DNA of 64,000 bases, taken from contig NZ_JBEOMB010000032.1 in the NCBI RefSeq assembly GCF_046000175.1, positions 14,255 through 78,254 of the forward strand. The letters are read 5' to 3'. The notes under the pieces were generated by a model, which was not told where the DNA came from, searched no databases, and saw only the letters and a list, made by a program, of their open reading frames with translations. Of this stretch, positions 1 to 8,034 are shown piece after piece. Within the stretch, counting starts at the first letter, position 1, and each line of letters begins with the position of its first letter. The stretch comes from Rhodoplanes sp046000175 (GTDB taxonomy: Bacteria > Pseudomonadota > Alphaproteobacteria > Rhizobiales > Xanthobacteraceae). Made by a program: the position numbers and the translations under genes.

Positions 1-194
1 GCCACCCAAGTGATGCCGTGATCCATCACGAACGCCGCGAGCGCCGGCGTCGGATCGGGTGCACTCAGCACCAGCCGTGCCTCGGTCCGCACCAACAGAC
101 GGAGCTTCTGAAGCGCGCCCTCTCCGTCGCCGGCGACCACCACGCTCCGGCCGGCGACGTCGTAGGACACCGGAAAGTAGCGAAACCGCGCCAT
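1..194 (-). CDS. cysG: Siroheme synthase / precorrin-2 dehydrogenase N-terminus (partial)
   Basis: Only the first 64 codons lie in the window; the gene runs off the left edge. The translation begins MARFRYFPVSYDVAGRS and continues VVVAGDGEGALQKLRLLV. That is the pattern of the NAD-binding dehydrogenase/ferrochelatase domain that opens CysG-type siroheme synthases: a short 'YFPV' strand, then a glycine-rich nucleotide loop and a KLRLL helix. The family oxidises precorrin-2 and inserts iron to make siroheme for nitrite and sulfite reductases. The ATG at 194 is the first start that fits the family. The gene is divergent from the formate/nitrite channel at 819, a pairing that suits nitrite assimilation. 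Whether the C-terminal methyltransferase domain is present cannot be seen. Confidence 0.72.
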   Translation of the reverse strand, partial: MARFRYFPVSYDVAGRSVVVAGDGEGALQKLRLLVRTEARLVLSAPDPTPALAAFVMDHGITWV

Positions 195-818
195 CGCTGG
201 TCCTCGTGTCGCGGCGGTCGGGCCGGATGCAGCACCGGCAGCACCCTGCACGGCAGCGCCGCTTTCGCGCTCAAGAGAGACGGCACGACCGGCGGAACTC
301 AAGGTCCCGCGGGAAAAAGCGAGATGGTGATCGGTTCCGGTGCCGCCCCGACCGGTTTGTTCTTCCCGAAGCTCCCGAACGGAAAGACGTTCTCGCGGCC
401 CGCGGGGCTTGCGTCCCGTCAGGGGCGACGCTCGGCTTGCGGGCCCTCGGGCGGGGCTCGTGCGGCTCGCGACGTCGTGGATCGCGCGAAAGTGGTATGG
501 TGGCGCGTCGGCGACCGAGGATTGTCGACGATCCGCATCGCCTGGCCGACCGGGAGGCGCACCGGCCGTGCGCAGGTCGGCAATGCCGGCGCCGTTGTTC
601 TCCGATTGTCCGGTGCTCTGCTAGATGCTGCCCGACGACACAGTATCCGACGCCCCGGATCGCCGCCTCGACCGCCCCTGCAGGCTCCGCACGGGCCTCG
701 TCACGCGCCTCGGACCCGAAGACGGCGACGGCCCCTTCGTCTCCTTCGCGGAGACGAAACGCGACGGCCGCGAGCGCCTCGGCTCGCCGCCGACCGGATG
801 ACGACCCAGGAGACGGTC
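195..818. other. Long divergent intergenic region
   Basis: This 624-base gap separates cysG (leftward) from the FNT channel (rightward). I see no convincing gene. A short open frame at 624-801 overlaps the channel start but has no recognisable family or strong ribosome site. A perfect hairpin sits at 736-758 (separate entry). The region presumably holds both divergent promoters, but I could not assign a clear FNR, NtrC or sigma site by eye. Confidence 0.5.
736..758 (+). promoter_or_regulatory. Perfect 9-bp stem-loop in the FNT leader
   Basis: TTCGTCTCC and GGAGACGAA form a perfect inverted repeat around a five-base TTCGC loop, about 60 bases before the FNT start codon. It has no U-tract, so it is not a standard terminator. 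It may be an mRNA leader structure or a protein-binding palindrome. The inverted repeat is visible; the function is unknown. Confidence 0.45.
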
Positions 819-1724
819 ATGGCAGCGGATAACCAGTTCTTCGGTTCGGATGCCTATTCGCCCGCTGAAATCCAGGACAAGGTCGAGAAGCTCGGCGTCA
901 AGAAGGCGCGCATGCCGTTCCTGCCCGAGTTCATGCTGGCCATGGTGGCCGGCGGCTCGATCGGGCTCGGGGGCATGTTCTTCACCATCGTGCTCGCCGA
1001 TCCGACGCTCGGCTTCGCGATCCAGCGCGTGCTCGGCGGCGTCGTGTTCTCGCTCGGCCTCGCGTTGGTGATGATCGGCGGCGCCGAGCTGTTCACCGGC
1101 AACTGCCTGATCGTGATGGCCTGGTGGAACGGCCAGATCCGCACCGCGGAGGTGATCAAGAACTGGGCGATCGTCTGGTTCGGCAATCTCGTCGGCGCCC
1201 TCGGCCTCGTCTTCCTGGTCGTCATGGCGCACCATCCCGACATGAACAACGGCGCCATCGCGACCGCCGCCGTCAAGCTCGCCGCGAGCAAGATCCAGCC
1301 CGACATGGTGACGATCTTCTTCAAGGGCATCCTGTGCAACGTGCTGGTCTGCCTCGGCGTGTGGCTCGCCTATGCGGGCCGCTCCGTGTCCGACAAGATG
1401 GCCGGCATGGTGCTGCCGGTCGCCTGCTTCGTCGCCGCCGGCTTCGAGCACTGCATCGCCAACATGTACTTCCTGCCGCTCGCCTGGGTGATCTCCATGA
1501 CCGGCCACGTCCCCGCGGGCGTCGACGCCTCGCTGATCACGTTGTCCGGCATCCTGCACAACATCGTCGCGGCGACGCTGGGCAACATCGTCGGCGGCGC
1601 CGGCTTCGTCGGGTTCGTGTACTGGGCCATCTACCGCAAGGGTCTCGGCGGTATCACGCCGCTACCAGCCCCGCGGACACCGCCCGGAACCGAGCCGACC
1701 GGCCCGCGCGTGACCCCGCGCTGA
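819..1724 (+). CDS. Formate/nitrite transporter family channel
   Basis: This is a 301-residue integral membrane protein of the FNT (FocA/NirC) family, which forms pentameric channels for formate, nitrite and similar small monovalent anions. Its N-terminus runs SPAEIQDKVEKLGVKKA, followed by six hydrophobic segments. FNT signatures are visible: GGAELFTGNC in the middle, then FFKGILCNVLVCLGVW, and the conserved histidine in FEHCIANMYFLPL. The frame stays open far upstream, but the ATG at 819 is preceded by AGGAG at ideal spacing and gives the usual family length. Facing cysG suggests nitrite as substrate. Because a (per)chlorate locus lies about 8 kb away, another monovalent anion is possible but unsupported. 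Confidence 0.85.
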   Translation: MAADNQFFGSDAYSPAEIQDKVEKLGVKKARMPFLPEFMLAMVAGGSIGLGGMFFTIVLADPTLGFAIQRVLGGVVFSLGLALVMIGGAELFTGNCLIVMAWWNGQIRTAEVIKNWAIVWFGNLVGALGLVFLVVMAHHPDMNNGAIATAAVKLAASKIQPDMVTIFFKGILCNVLVCLGVWLAYAGRSVSDKMAGMVLPVACFVAAGFEHCIANMYFLPLAWVISMTGHVPAGVDASLITLSGILHNIVAATLGNIVGGAGFVGFVYWAIYRKGLGGITPLPAPRTPPGTEPTGPRVTPR

Positions 1725-1800
1725 GCCGACGGCCCGGACGCGCCGGTTCGCCTGGTCCAGTTCACCCGCGTCGCGGCGGCGTCTCCCACGGGAGGCGCCG

Positions 1801-1922
1801 CACCTCGTCGACGCCTTCGGCGCCGGATCTCCTGTCTGCGCGTCTCGGTGACGGACCGCTGCAACGATCGCTGCAACGATCGCTGCCCTTGTCGCTGCAC
1901 CTATTGTCTCGGCGATCACGAG
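1801..1922 (+). pseudogene. moaA N-terminal remnant with frameshift and internal duplication
   Basis: One frame (1801-1827) reads HLVDAFGAG. After a +1 shift, the frame from 1827 reads ISCLRVSVTDRCN and later RCTYCLGDHE. Together these match the start of MoaA, where LVDPFGRAITYLRVSVTDRC precedes the radical-SAM CxxxCxxC cysteines. A 12-base unit (TGCAACGATCGC) is duplicated inside the motif, giving CNDRCNDRCPCRCTYC. The homology stops right before the 3' end of tRNA-Ile. An intact moaA lies inverted at 8994-10049. The fragment lacks the rest of the gene and cannot be functional. It looks like a recombination scar at the island edge. Confidence 0.7.
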
Positions 1923-1932
1923 ACCGACTGGG

Positions 1933-2008
1933 TGGTGGGCCCGGCAGGACTCGAACCTGCAACCAAGCGGTTATGAGCCACCGGCTCTGACCATTGAGCT
2001 ACGGGCCC
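1933..2008 (-). tRNA. tRNA-Ile(CAU), lysidine-modified type, CCA encoded
   Basis: The minus strand folds into a full cloverleaf: acceptor GGGCCCG pairs with CGGGCCC, D-stem GCTC/GAGC, anticodon loop CTCATAA, and T-arm GCAGG-TTCGAGT-CCTGC. The 3' CCA is encoded (1933-1935). Anticodon CAU could mean Met or Ile2. The anticodon arm followed by CGCTTGGTTGC resembles the Ile2 type, whose C34 is converted to lysidine to read AUA, rather than initiator or elongator Met. Confidence 0.88.
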
Positions 2009-2329
2009 GGGGCCGGATTCGGCGTGGCCGGACGGCGGCGAACCGTAGCAGCGGCGGGACGCGAGAACAACGGGCGCCGTGGTGCGTCGGCACCGTGCGG
2101 AGCCCGCGGCGGATGGGCAGTGTCTGCGGCCGACCGGGCGCTTGCGCCTGCTACGCATCTGCTGCCCGAGCCATTGCCCAAAATCGAGTCATCGCTCCGC
2201 CGGTTCGCGCCGCGCGATCACGCCGGAGACGATTCACGGGGGAATCCGGTTCTGCTAGCCTTGCGCGAATCGATCCGCGACCGGGACGGGCGGACAGGGT
2301 GCGCCAGGACGGCGGTGGGCGGGGTCGTC
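2009..2329. other. Intergenic region without recognised gene
   Basis: These 321 bases lie between the tRNA 5' end and the next protein. The frame of the downstream gene stays open through most of it, but codon content and family length do not support coding. I see no terminator or known regulatory site. Confidence 0.4.
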
Positions 2330-3274
2330 ATGCTTCCGACGTTTCGTTTGATGCTGGTCGCCACCGTGGTCGTGATCGTCGTGCTGATGGTCGCGGCGCG
2401 CGGTCTCGTCGCCTATCCCGATGCGGTGACGCGCATCGGCGAGGTGCCGACCGTGAGCCGCTCGCTTCTCCAGATCTCGGCGATCCCGACCGACGCGACC
2501 CAGCACCGGCTGCGGCTCGCCGCCAACCCGCTGCCGGCGTCGGACGCCGACGGTGCAGGCGAGGTCGGTGCAGGCGAGGTCGGTGCAGGCGAGGTCGGTG
2601 CGGGCGGGGTCGGTGCGATCGCGGCCGCGACGGCGACGACGAGCGGCACCGCCGCCGACGGGCCCGCCGTGCCGCCGCTGCCGCTGGTCGCCGCCGACGA
2701 TCGCGGCCGTCAGGTCGCCACACCCCGCTCCGCCGATCCCCTCGGCGACCTGATCCGGGCCGTGGTTCCGGAGACGCCCGAGCCGGCGCCGCGCGATCCG
2801 GGCGTCGCGGTCGGTCCCGTGGCCGCGGTCGAGACGACGGCGGACGACACGGTCCAGCGGCTCGGCTTCGGGGCGGGTGTTCGCGCGTCGGCCCCCGCCA
2901 TGACCGCGCCCATGGAGGAGCCGGTGCCGCTCGGCTTTGCGGCGGCGCCGGCCGCGCCGCCCTCCCTCGTCGCCCCGCCGGCGCCCGAGGTCACCGACGC
3001 TGCCGTGGCGGTGGTGGCGCCGGCCGCAGCCGCGGCCCAGGCCGCGACGCCGGTGGCCAAGCCGATCGACAAGCCTGCCGCCAAGACTGGCACGAAATCG
3101 AAGCGTGCCGGGAAGCCCGCGCCGCGCAAGAAGCCGAAGCCGCGCGTCGTCTATCGCCCGGCGCCGGCGCCCGTCGCGACCGCGACGCCGGGTGCGACGC
3201 ACGACCTGATCTTCCCGACTTACGGGCCGTTCGGGACGACGACGGCCCCGACGACGGGCACGTATAGGCGCTGA
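2330..3274 (+). CDS. Membrane-anchored low-complexity protein, unknown function
   Basis: This encodes 314 residues and I do not recognise a functional family. The N-terminus (MLPTFRLMLVATVVVIVVLM) is a single transmembrane or signal-anchor helix, followed by a short normal-looking stretch up to about residue 65. The rest is Ala/Pro/Val/Gly-rich and disordered. Residues 75-94 are four copies of a GAGEV-type pentapeptide. A lysine/arginine-rich tract (TKSKRAGKPAPRKKPKPR) lies near the C-terminus and could bind nucleic acid or cell wall. ATG 2330 was chosen because the anchor starts there; the open frame upstream crosses the tRNA. Hyphomicrobiales carry similar short anchored proteins of unknown role. 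Confidence 0.55.
   Translation: MLPTFRLMLVATVVVIVVLMVAARGLVAYPDAVTRIGEVPTVSRSLLQISAIPTDATQHRLRLAANPLPASDADGAGEVGAGEVGAGEVGAGGVGAIAAATATTSGTAADGPAVPPLPLVAADDRGRQVATPRSADPLGDLIRAVVPETPEPAPRDPGVAVGPVAAVETTADDTVQRLGFGAGVRASAPAMTAPMEEPVPLGFAAAPAAPPSLVAPPAPEVTDAAVAVVAPAAAAAQAATPVAKPIDKPAAKTGTKSKRAGKPAPRKKPKPRVVYRPAPAPVATATPGATHDLIFPTYGPFGTTTAPTTGTYRR
2552..2611 (+). repeat. Tandem 15-bp repeat, 4 units, in frame
   Basis: Three exact copies of GGTGCAGGCGAGGTC are followed by one degenerate copy (GGTGCGGGCGGGGTC). They sit in frame in the anchored low-complexity protein and encode GAGEV pentapeptides. The pattern suggests slippage or expansion. Confidence 0.9.
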
Positions 3275-3523
3275 TTTTTCAGCATCGGAGGGTTCTGCGA
3301 CGCGGCGCCCGAACAAGGGGCGTTGGCAGGCAGATTCTCGTGCAACTGCGGATTGCGGGCGCCCGGCCGGCGCGCTAACCGGTTCGATCACCGGAACATT
3401 CATCGACAGTTTACGTTGTTTATTGTCGCCAGCTCTCGTCGATCCAGATCTCGTCGATCCAGCTTCTGTCGACCCAGCTCGCGTCGCCCGAGTTCCCGTC
3501 GTCGACGACCCGCGGAGGCCACC

Positions 3524-3664
3524 ATGGCCCATCACATGGTCGAGAAGGACACCCTGATCCGCGCCAACCGGACCATCGCGCTGGCGCTCGTCTGGGGCGG
3601 CCTCGCCGTCTGCGTCACGGCGGCGGCGGTCTACGACGTCGGCCAGTGGGTCGGCGCCTGGTGA
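3524..3664 (+). CDS. Small single-helix membrane protein
   Basis: A 46-residue protein: MAHHMVEKDTLIRANRTIAL, then an Ala/Val-rich transmembrane segment and a short tail ending VGQWVGAW. A good ribosome site (GGAGG) lies 7 bases before ATG 3524; the longer frame upstream is repetitive and unlikely to be coding. No family is recognised. The segment before it (3433-3480) carries imperfect direct repeats of TCGTCGATCCAG, which might be a regulatory array. Confidence 0.5.
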   Translation: MAHHMVEKDTLIRANRTIALALVWGGLAVCVTAAAVYDVGQWVGAW

Positions 3665-3731
3665 CGCGGCCGTCCGTCTGACCGGCGGCTGCCTGACCGG
3701 CTCGCGGCCGGTCGGCCGGCGTCACTGTGCC

Positions 3732-4703
3732 TCACATCCGCAACAGTCGCTCGGCATTGCCGGCTAGGATTTTTTGTCGGTCGGCGGCGGCGAGCGGCAC
3801 GCCGTCCATCCAGGCGACCGCGTCGCGGTTGTCGGCGAACGGCCAGTCGACCGCGAACAGAATCCGGTCGATACCGAGCTCCATCACGCAGCACATCAGC
3901 GCCGGCGTCGAGAAGAAGCCGGAGGTCGTCACCGAGAAGTTCCGTGTCAGAATCTCGCGGAAGGCGACGCGCTTCTGTCCCGGCCGCGCCAGCGTGCTCT
4001 CGATCCGCCACAGGAGGAACGGCAGCGTCTCGCCGAGATGGCCGAGCACGATCTGCAGGCCCGGATGCAGGTCGAACACGCCCGAGAGGATCAGTCGCAG
4101 CGCCGTCGTCGCGGTCTCGACCGTGAAGCCCCAGGCGGGCCGCACGACGGTCGGGAAGTCGGCCGCGTAGTCGTCGTAATAGGCGGCCGTGACGGCCGGA
4201 TGCGGCAGCGACGGGTGCAGGTAGATCGGTACGCCGAGCTTTTCCGCGCGGGCGTAGATGGGCCGGAAGCGCGTATCGTCGAGAAACAGGCCGTGCGCCA
4301 TCCCGTGCAGCATGGCGCCCTTGAAGCCGAGCGTCTCGACGCAGCGCGAAAGCTCGTCGGCGGCGGCCGCCGGATCGGTGGTCGGCAGCGCCGCGAAGCC
4401 GGCGAAGCGGGTCGGATGCGCCGCGACCGCGGCGGCGAGGCGGTCGTTGACCCGGCGGGTGAGCGCGACCGCCTCGGGACCGTCGAGCTTCTGGGCCGAC
4501 GGCGCGCCGTGCGAGAGCACCTGCACGTCGATGCCGGCCGCGTCCATGGCGGCGATCCGGGCGTCGGCGAGATCGTGCAGGCTGTCGGCGAGCGGCCCCG
4601 GGCGCGCCGCCTCGGATCCCGTGAACAGTGCCGCCATCTCGGCGTCCCAGTAGTGCTCCTCGATGGCGATCACGCGGGGGCGAGCGGGCGTCGTCGTCGG
4701 CAT
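3732..4703 (-). CDS. Amidohydrolase-fold decarboxylase/hydrolase (ACMSD-like family)
   Basis: A 323-residue protein of the amidohydrolase_2 family, a TIM-barrel metalloenzyme group that includes aminocarboxymuconate-semialdehyde decarboxylase and gamma-resorcylate decarboxylase. Visible family signs are IEEHYW near the N-terminus (metal site region), YLHPSLPHP mid-protein (metal-ligand histidine), LGHLGE near residue 225, and VDWPFADN near residue 285 carrying the conserved Asp. The family typically decarboxylates or hydrolyses aromatic or ring-cleavage acids. It is the last of three leftward genes with an oxalomesaconate-hydratase-like enzyme at the head, so a role in aromatic-acid catabolism is inferred. 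The exact substrate cannot be read. Confidence 0.7.
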   Translation of the reverse strand: MPTTTPARPRVIAIEEHYWDAEMAALFTGSEAARPGPLADSLHDLADARIAAMDAAGIDVQVLSHGAPSAQKLDGPEAVALTRRVNDRLAAAVAAHPTRFAGFAALPTTDPAAAADELSRCVETLGFKGAMLHGMAHGLFLDDTRFRPIYARAEKLGVPIYLHPSLPHPAVTAAYYDDYAADFPTVVRPAWGFTVETATTALRLILSGVFDLHPGLQIVLGHLGETLPFLLWRIESTLARPGQKRVAFREILTRNFSVTTSGFFSTPALMCCVMELGIDRILFAVDWPFADNRDAVAWMDGVPLAAADRQKILAGNAERLLRM

Positions 4704-4773
4704 GCAGTGTCCTTCCTGATCACGTCGAGCCTCCGCGCGCCGTGGACACGTCCCACGGCGCGCGGAGATTTCG

Positions 4774-5826
4774 TCAACGCACCGTCTTGCGGGCGATCAC
4801 CACGTTGTCGAACACCAGGTTCGACGACCAGATCCAGCGTGCCCCGTCGAACAGCTCGGGATAGCGCGTGTAGGCCGGCAGCGCGTTCACGCCGACATCC
4901 GTGTCGGTGTACTCGTAGGCGCGCGGCCATGGGGCGTCGTCGAAGGCCTTGCCCTGCCATCCGTCCGGGATCTTGTAGTGAACGGCATAGCAGGCATCGG
5001 CGCAGGGCGGCTTCTTGGCGACCGGGTGGACGCGGCCGAGCTTGGTCGTGTCGTGCACGTTGCGGATCTCGACCACCTCGTCGGGCGTGTTCAGCGGCGC
5101 GATGTAGAAGGTCTGCGCCTTCCAGCTCGAATCCGTCACGGTGCCGTCGGAGAAGCGGGCGATCAGGCCGCCGTCGCCGGGATGGCGCGGATTGCCCTGG
5201 AACAGCTCCATGCCGAGGCCGAGCTGCTCGTCCCAGTCGACCAGCAGGAACGCCATCGTGTAGGGCTTCTTCGCCTTGAACTTCACGATCGCAGAGTTGA
5301 ACGGCGTGTAGGGTGTGTGATCGATCCCGACCAGCTTGCCGTTCACGTAGAGCTCGAAATAGTTGTCGGCGACGATGTAGCCCGTGATCACCTCGCCGTC
5401 CGGGTCGATCTCGACCACCGGCACCTTGGAGGCGTCGACGTCGGCGCTCTTGGCCGGCGTGACCTGGGTGCACTCGTTGTAGAGATCGGCGGCGATCGGC
5501 CCTTTGCCGTACTGCACGGGCGCCGGCATCGTGATCACGGTGCCGTCGGTCGCCGTGATGGTGCCGACCGCGCTGACGCGATGGTTGGAGACCGTCACGG
5601 GGCACTTGTAGAGGTTCTCGGTCGTCACCTTCGCCTGGCCCTGCGTCACCATGCGGCCGCCGGGCAGGGCGCCGGGCTTCACGGCCGGGGCGGCCGCCGG
5701 TGCGGGCGCCGGCGACTGGGCGACGACCGACTGGGCGACGGCCGGCGGGGTCGACAGCGCGGCGGCACCCGCGAGCACGAGCGCCAAGCCTGCGCCCTGG
5801 GCGCAGGTCCGGATCTGGATTGGCAT
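4774..5826 (-). CDS. Secreted beta-rich protein of unknown function
   Basis: This 350-residue protein starts with a clear Sec signal peptide (cleavage likely after PPAVAQ near residue 32), then an Ala/Pro linker. The mature part has two regions. The first carries NLYKCPVTVSNHRVSAVGTI. The second resembles a galactose-binding-like sandwich: ADNYFELYVNGKLVGID, then AFLLVDWDEQLGLG. The C-terminal half contains a CADAC cysteine pair and several Trp. The ribosome site GGGAGAG precedes ATG 5826. It sits between two amidohydrolase-fold genes in the same direction with short gaps, so co-expression is likely. It may bind a substrate or surface; I cannot name a function. Confidence 0.55.
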   Translation of the reverse strand: MPIQIRTCAQGAGLALVLAGAAALSTPPAVAQSVVAQSPAPAPAAAPAVKPGALPGGRMVTQGQAKVTTENLYKCPVTVSNHRVSAVGTITATDGTVITMPAPVQYGKGPIAADLYNECTQVTPAKSADVDASKVPVVEIDPDGEVITGYIVADNYFELYVNGKLVGIDHTPYTPFNSAIVKFKAKKPYTMAFLLVDWDEQLGLGMELFQGNPRHPGDGGLIARFSDGTVTDSSWKAQTFYIAPLNTPDEVVEIRNVHDTTKLGRVHPVAKKPPCADACYAVHYKIPDGWQGKAFDDAPWPRAYEYTDTDVGVNALPAYTRYPELFDGARWIWSSNLVFDNVVIARKTVR

Positions 5827-6005
5827 GCGTTTCTCTCCCAAGGACGTTCTTGTCGGCGCCCGGCGTCGAGGCCGGTGCTGTGTCGCGGGGGAGAGCGTGA
5901 CGGCCTCCCTCGCAGACCGCAATGGTGGCCCGGGAGGGGGTGCGCGTTGGTATGCAGAGTTCGCCGGGCAGCCTCTCGGCGAACGCAGCGCTGGGCCCAT
6001 GGCGC

Positions 6006-7145
6006 TCACGTCGTCTGCCGCGCGATCTGCGCCGCCAGGCGGCCGTAGACCTTCAGCGCGTTCGTCTCGAAGATCTTCTTGCGCGATGCATCGTCCAGGG
6101 TGGGCGCCGCCGCGACATAGCGGCCGGTGTCGTCGAAGTTGAAGCCGGTCTGCGGGTCGGCGCCCTTCACGGCGCCGAGCATCTCGGTGGCGAACAGGAT
6201 GTTGTCGGCCGGGATCACCCGGGTCAGCAGGTCGATGCCGGGCTGGTGATAGACGCAGGTGTCGAAGAACAGGTTGCTCATCAGATGCCGGTCGAGCGTC
6301 GGCCGGCCGAGCTGCTGGGCGAGCCCGCGATAGCGGCCCCAGTGATACGGCGCGGCGCCGCCGCCGTGCGGAATGATCAGCTTCAGGGTCGGGAAGTCGG
6401 CGAACAGGTTTCCCTCGACCAGCTGCATGAACACCGTGGTGTCGCCGTTGATGTAGTGCGAGCCGGTGGTGTGGAAGTTGCAATTGCACGCGCCGCTGAC
6501 ATGGATCATCGCCGGCACGTCGAGCGCCACCATGGCCTCGAACAGCGGATACCAGGAGCGGTCGGTGATCGGCAGCCCGCGCCAGTGGCCGCCGGACGGA
6601 TCCGGATTGAGGTTGCAGCCGACGAAGCCGAGCTCCTTCACGCCACGTTCGAGCTCGGCGATGCAATCGGCCGGTGCCGCGTCGACCGCCTGCGGGAGCT
6701 GCGCCACGCCGACGAAATTCCGCGGGAACAGCCCGCACACTCGCCGGATCAGGTCGTTGCAGTGCCGCGTCCACGCCGCGCTCGTCGCGTGGTCGCCGAG
6801 ATGATGCCCCATCGCGGAGGCCTTGGGCGAGAACAGCGTGAGGTCGATGCCGCGCTGCTTCTGGATGGCGAGCTGGCCGGCCGCGATGCTCTCCCGGATC
6901 TCGTCGTCCGTGATCTCCGGGTAAGGCGGGGCGGGCCGCCCCGCCGCGGCGGCGGCGAGCTGCGCGGCGCGCCAGCCCTCGTGGGCCGCCGGTGCCGTGG
7001 TGTAGTGGCCGTGGCAGTCATGCCGTCGCGGAACGAGCGGGAATTGATAACCAAGCGTTGGAAAAGAGGCCTTCGTGTCACCGTAGGCTGCATTGATGCG
7101 GTCTGACTGGTAGGTCTCGTCATAGTGTAGTCCCCAGTCCGCCAC
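6006..7145 (-). CDS. 4-oxalomesaconate hydratase-like (LigJ family) with aberrant N-terminus
   Basis: From about residue 43 on this matches LigJ-type hydratases of the amidohydrolase fold: DCHGHYTTAPAAHE (HxH metal motif), QKQRGIDLTLFSPKAS, GFVGCNLNPDPSGGHW, PAMIHVSGACNCNFH, IPHGGGAAPYHWGRYRG and FFDTCVYHQPG. LigJ hydrates 4-oxalomesaconate in protocatechuate 4,5-cleavage and gallate degradation. The family normally starts only a few residues before DCHGHY, yet here no in-frame start exists there. The nearest is a GTG at 7145, adding about 42 unrelated residues. IS5 debris lies about 100 bases upstream, so the native 5' end may have been replaced. Catalytic parts look intact, so activity is possible. 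Confidence 0.72.
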   Translation of the reverse strand: MADWGLHYDETYQSDRINAAYGDTKASFPTLGYQFPLVPRRHDCHGHYTTAPAAHEGWRAAQLAAAAAGRPAPPYPEITDDEIRESIAAGQLAIQKQRGIDLTLFSPKASAMGHHLGDHATSAAWTRHCNDLIRRVCGLFPRNFVGVAQLPQAVDAAPADCIAELERGVKELGFVGCNLNPDPSGGHWRGLPITDRSWYPLFEAMVALDVPAMIHVSGACNCNFHTTGSHYINGDTTVFMQLVEGNLFADFPTLKLIIPHGGGAAPYHWGRYRGLAQQLGRPTLDRHLMSNLFFDTCVYHQPGIDLLTRVIPADNILFATEMLGAVKGADPQTGFNFDDTGRYVAAAPTLDDASRKKIFETNALKVYGRLAAQIARQTT

Positions 7146-7240
7146 GCCGACACGGGATGATGAGACCTGTGCGCGGATAGCTCTGGACGACGCATCGAAT
7201 TGCTGACTCGCTGATCTTCAGAGCGGATCGGGAGCGGGCG

Positions 7241-7748
7241 ATGTCACGGCGACGGATCGGTCAGGAGACGCTTCAATTCGGTTCTGGACCAAGTCGCGGC
7301 CGGTCGCCACTCGACGCGCTGGCGGCGCTTATCGACTGCGTTCCAATCACAGTCTCGTCGAACAGATCGCCGTGACCTCGGCCAATGTCGCCGACAGCAA
7401 AGCCGGTCCCGCGGCCGTGCCGGACGATCCGGGTGAAGTCTTCGCCGACAGTGCCTACAGAGGACGCCACTTCGGTGACGTCGTTCGCGCCAAGGGCGGC
7501 ACGCCACGGATCGCTGCGACCAGCATGTGGGGTCGCGACGAGGCCGAGACTCTCGCCCGGCTCGACGCCTGGAACCGGCCGATCCACCGATCAGGCAAAG
7601 GATCGAGAAGATCTTCGGGACGTGGAAGCGCAGCTATGGACTGCGTCGCATGCGATGGCGCGGAATGGCCAAGGCGACGCTCCTAATCCACCTCACCGCC
7701 ATCGCCTACAATCTGAAACGGGCAATGGCCATCACGACCGTCGCCTGA
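7241..7748 (+). pseudogene. IS5-family transposase remnant (internal deletion and frameshift)
   Basis: The start reads MSRRRIGQETLQFG then LDALAALID, the N-terminus typical of IS5-group transposases. The middle, including the first catalytic Asp region, is missing. The frame resumes with VTSANVADSKAG, FADSAYRGRHF and AATSMWGRDEAETLARL. After a second shift it gives IEKIFGTWKRSYGLRRMRW and ends HLTAIAYNLKRAM, the C-terminal signature with the catalytic Glu. At least one deletion and one frameshift kill the gene. I did not find clean terminal inverted repeats or target duplications. Confidence 0.8.
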
Positions 7749-8034
7749 CCCAATCGGGCGGACGTGACACCGCCACGGCGGCGATGTCGATGTGGATAGT
7801 AATGGCCATCCGAGCCGAACCAGCAAGCCTGAACGCCACCACGCCCGCCGATCTGCCTCATCTCCGCGGTCGATAGCGAAAACCGCGAAAATCAGCCGAT
7901 TTCGCAACCCGCGCACACGTCTCATGACTTGAGGTTCAGAACGAATCCCCGATCGATCGACGCCGCGGTATGCACTCGGTGCGATCTTGCATCGAAGTGC
8001 CTATCGTGAGCGAGTTCGACGCCGGTTGACGCCG

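Noticed and set aside
624..801. 58-codon frame before the channel as a real gene
   Set aside because: No ribosome site or recognised family; kept only as part of a finding on the leader.
18..818. Long N-terminal extension of the FNT channel frame
   Set aside because: The extra 267 codons are Arg/Gly-rich, overlap cysG on the other strand and lie before a good ribosome site at the real start.
3433..3480. CRISPR-like array
   Set aside because: Units are about 12 bases with almost no spacer and only three copies; no cas genes nearby.
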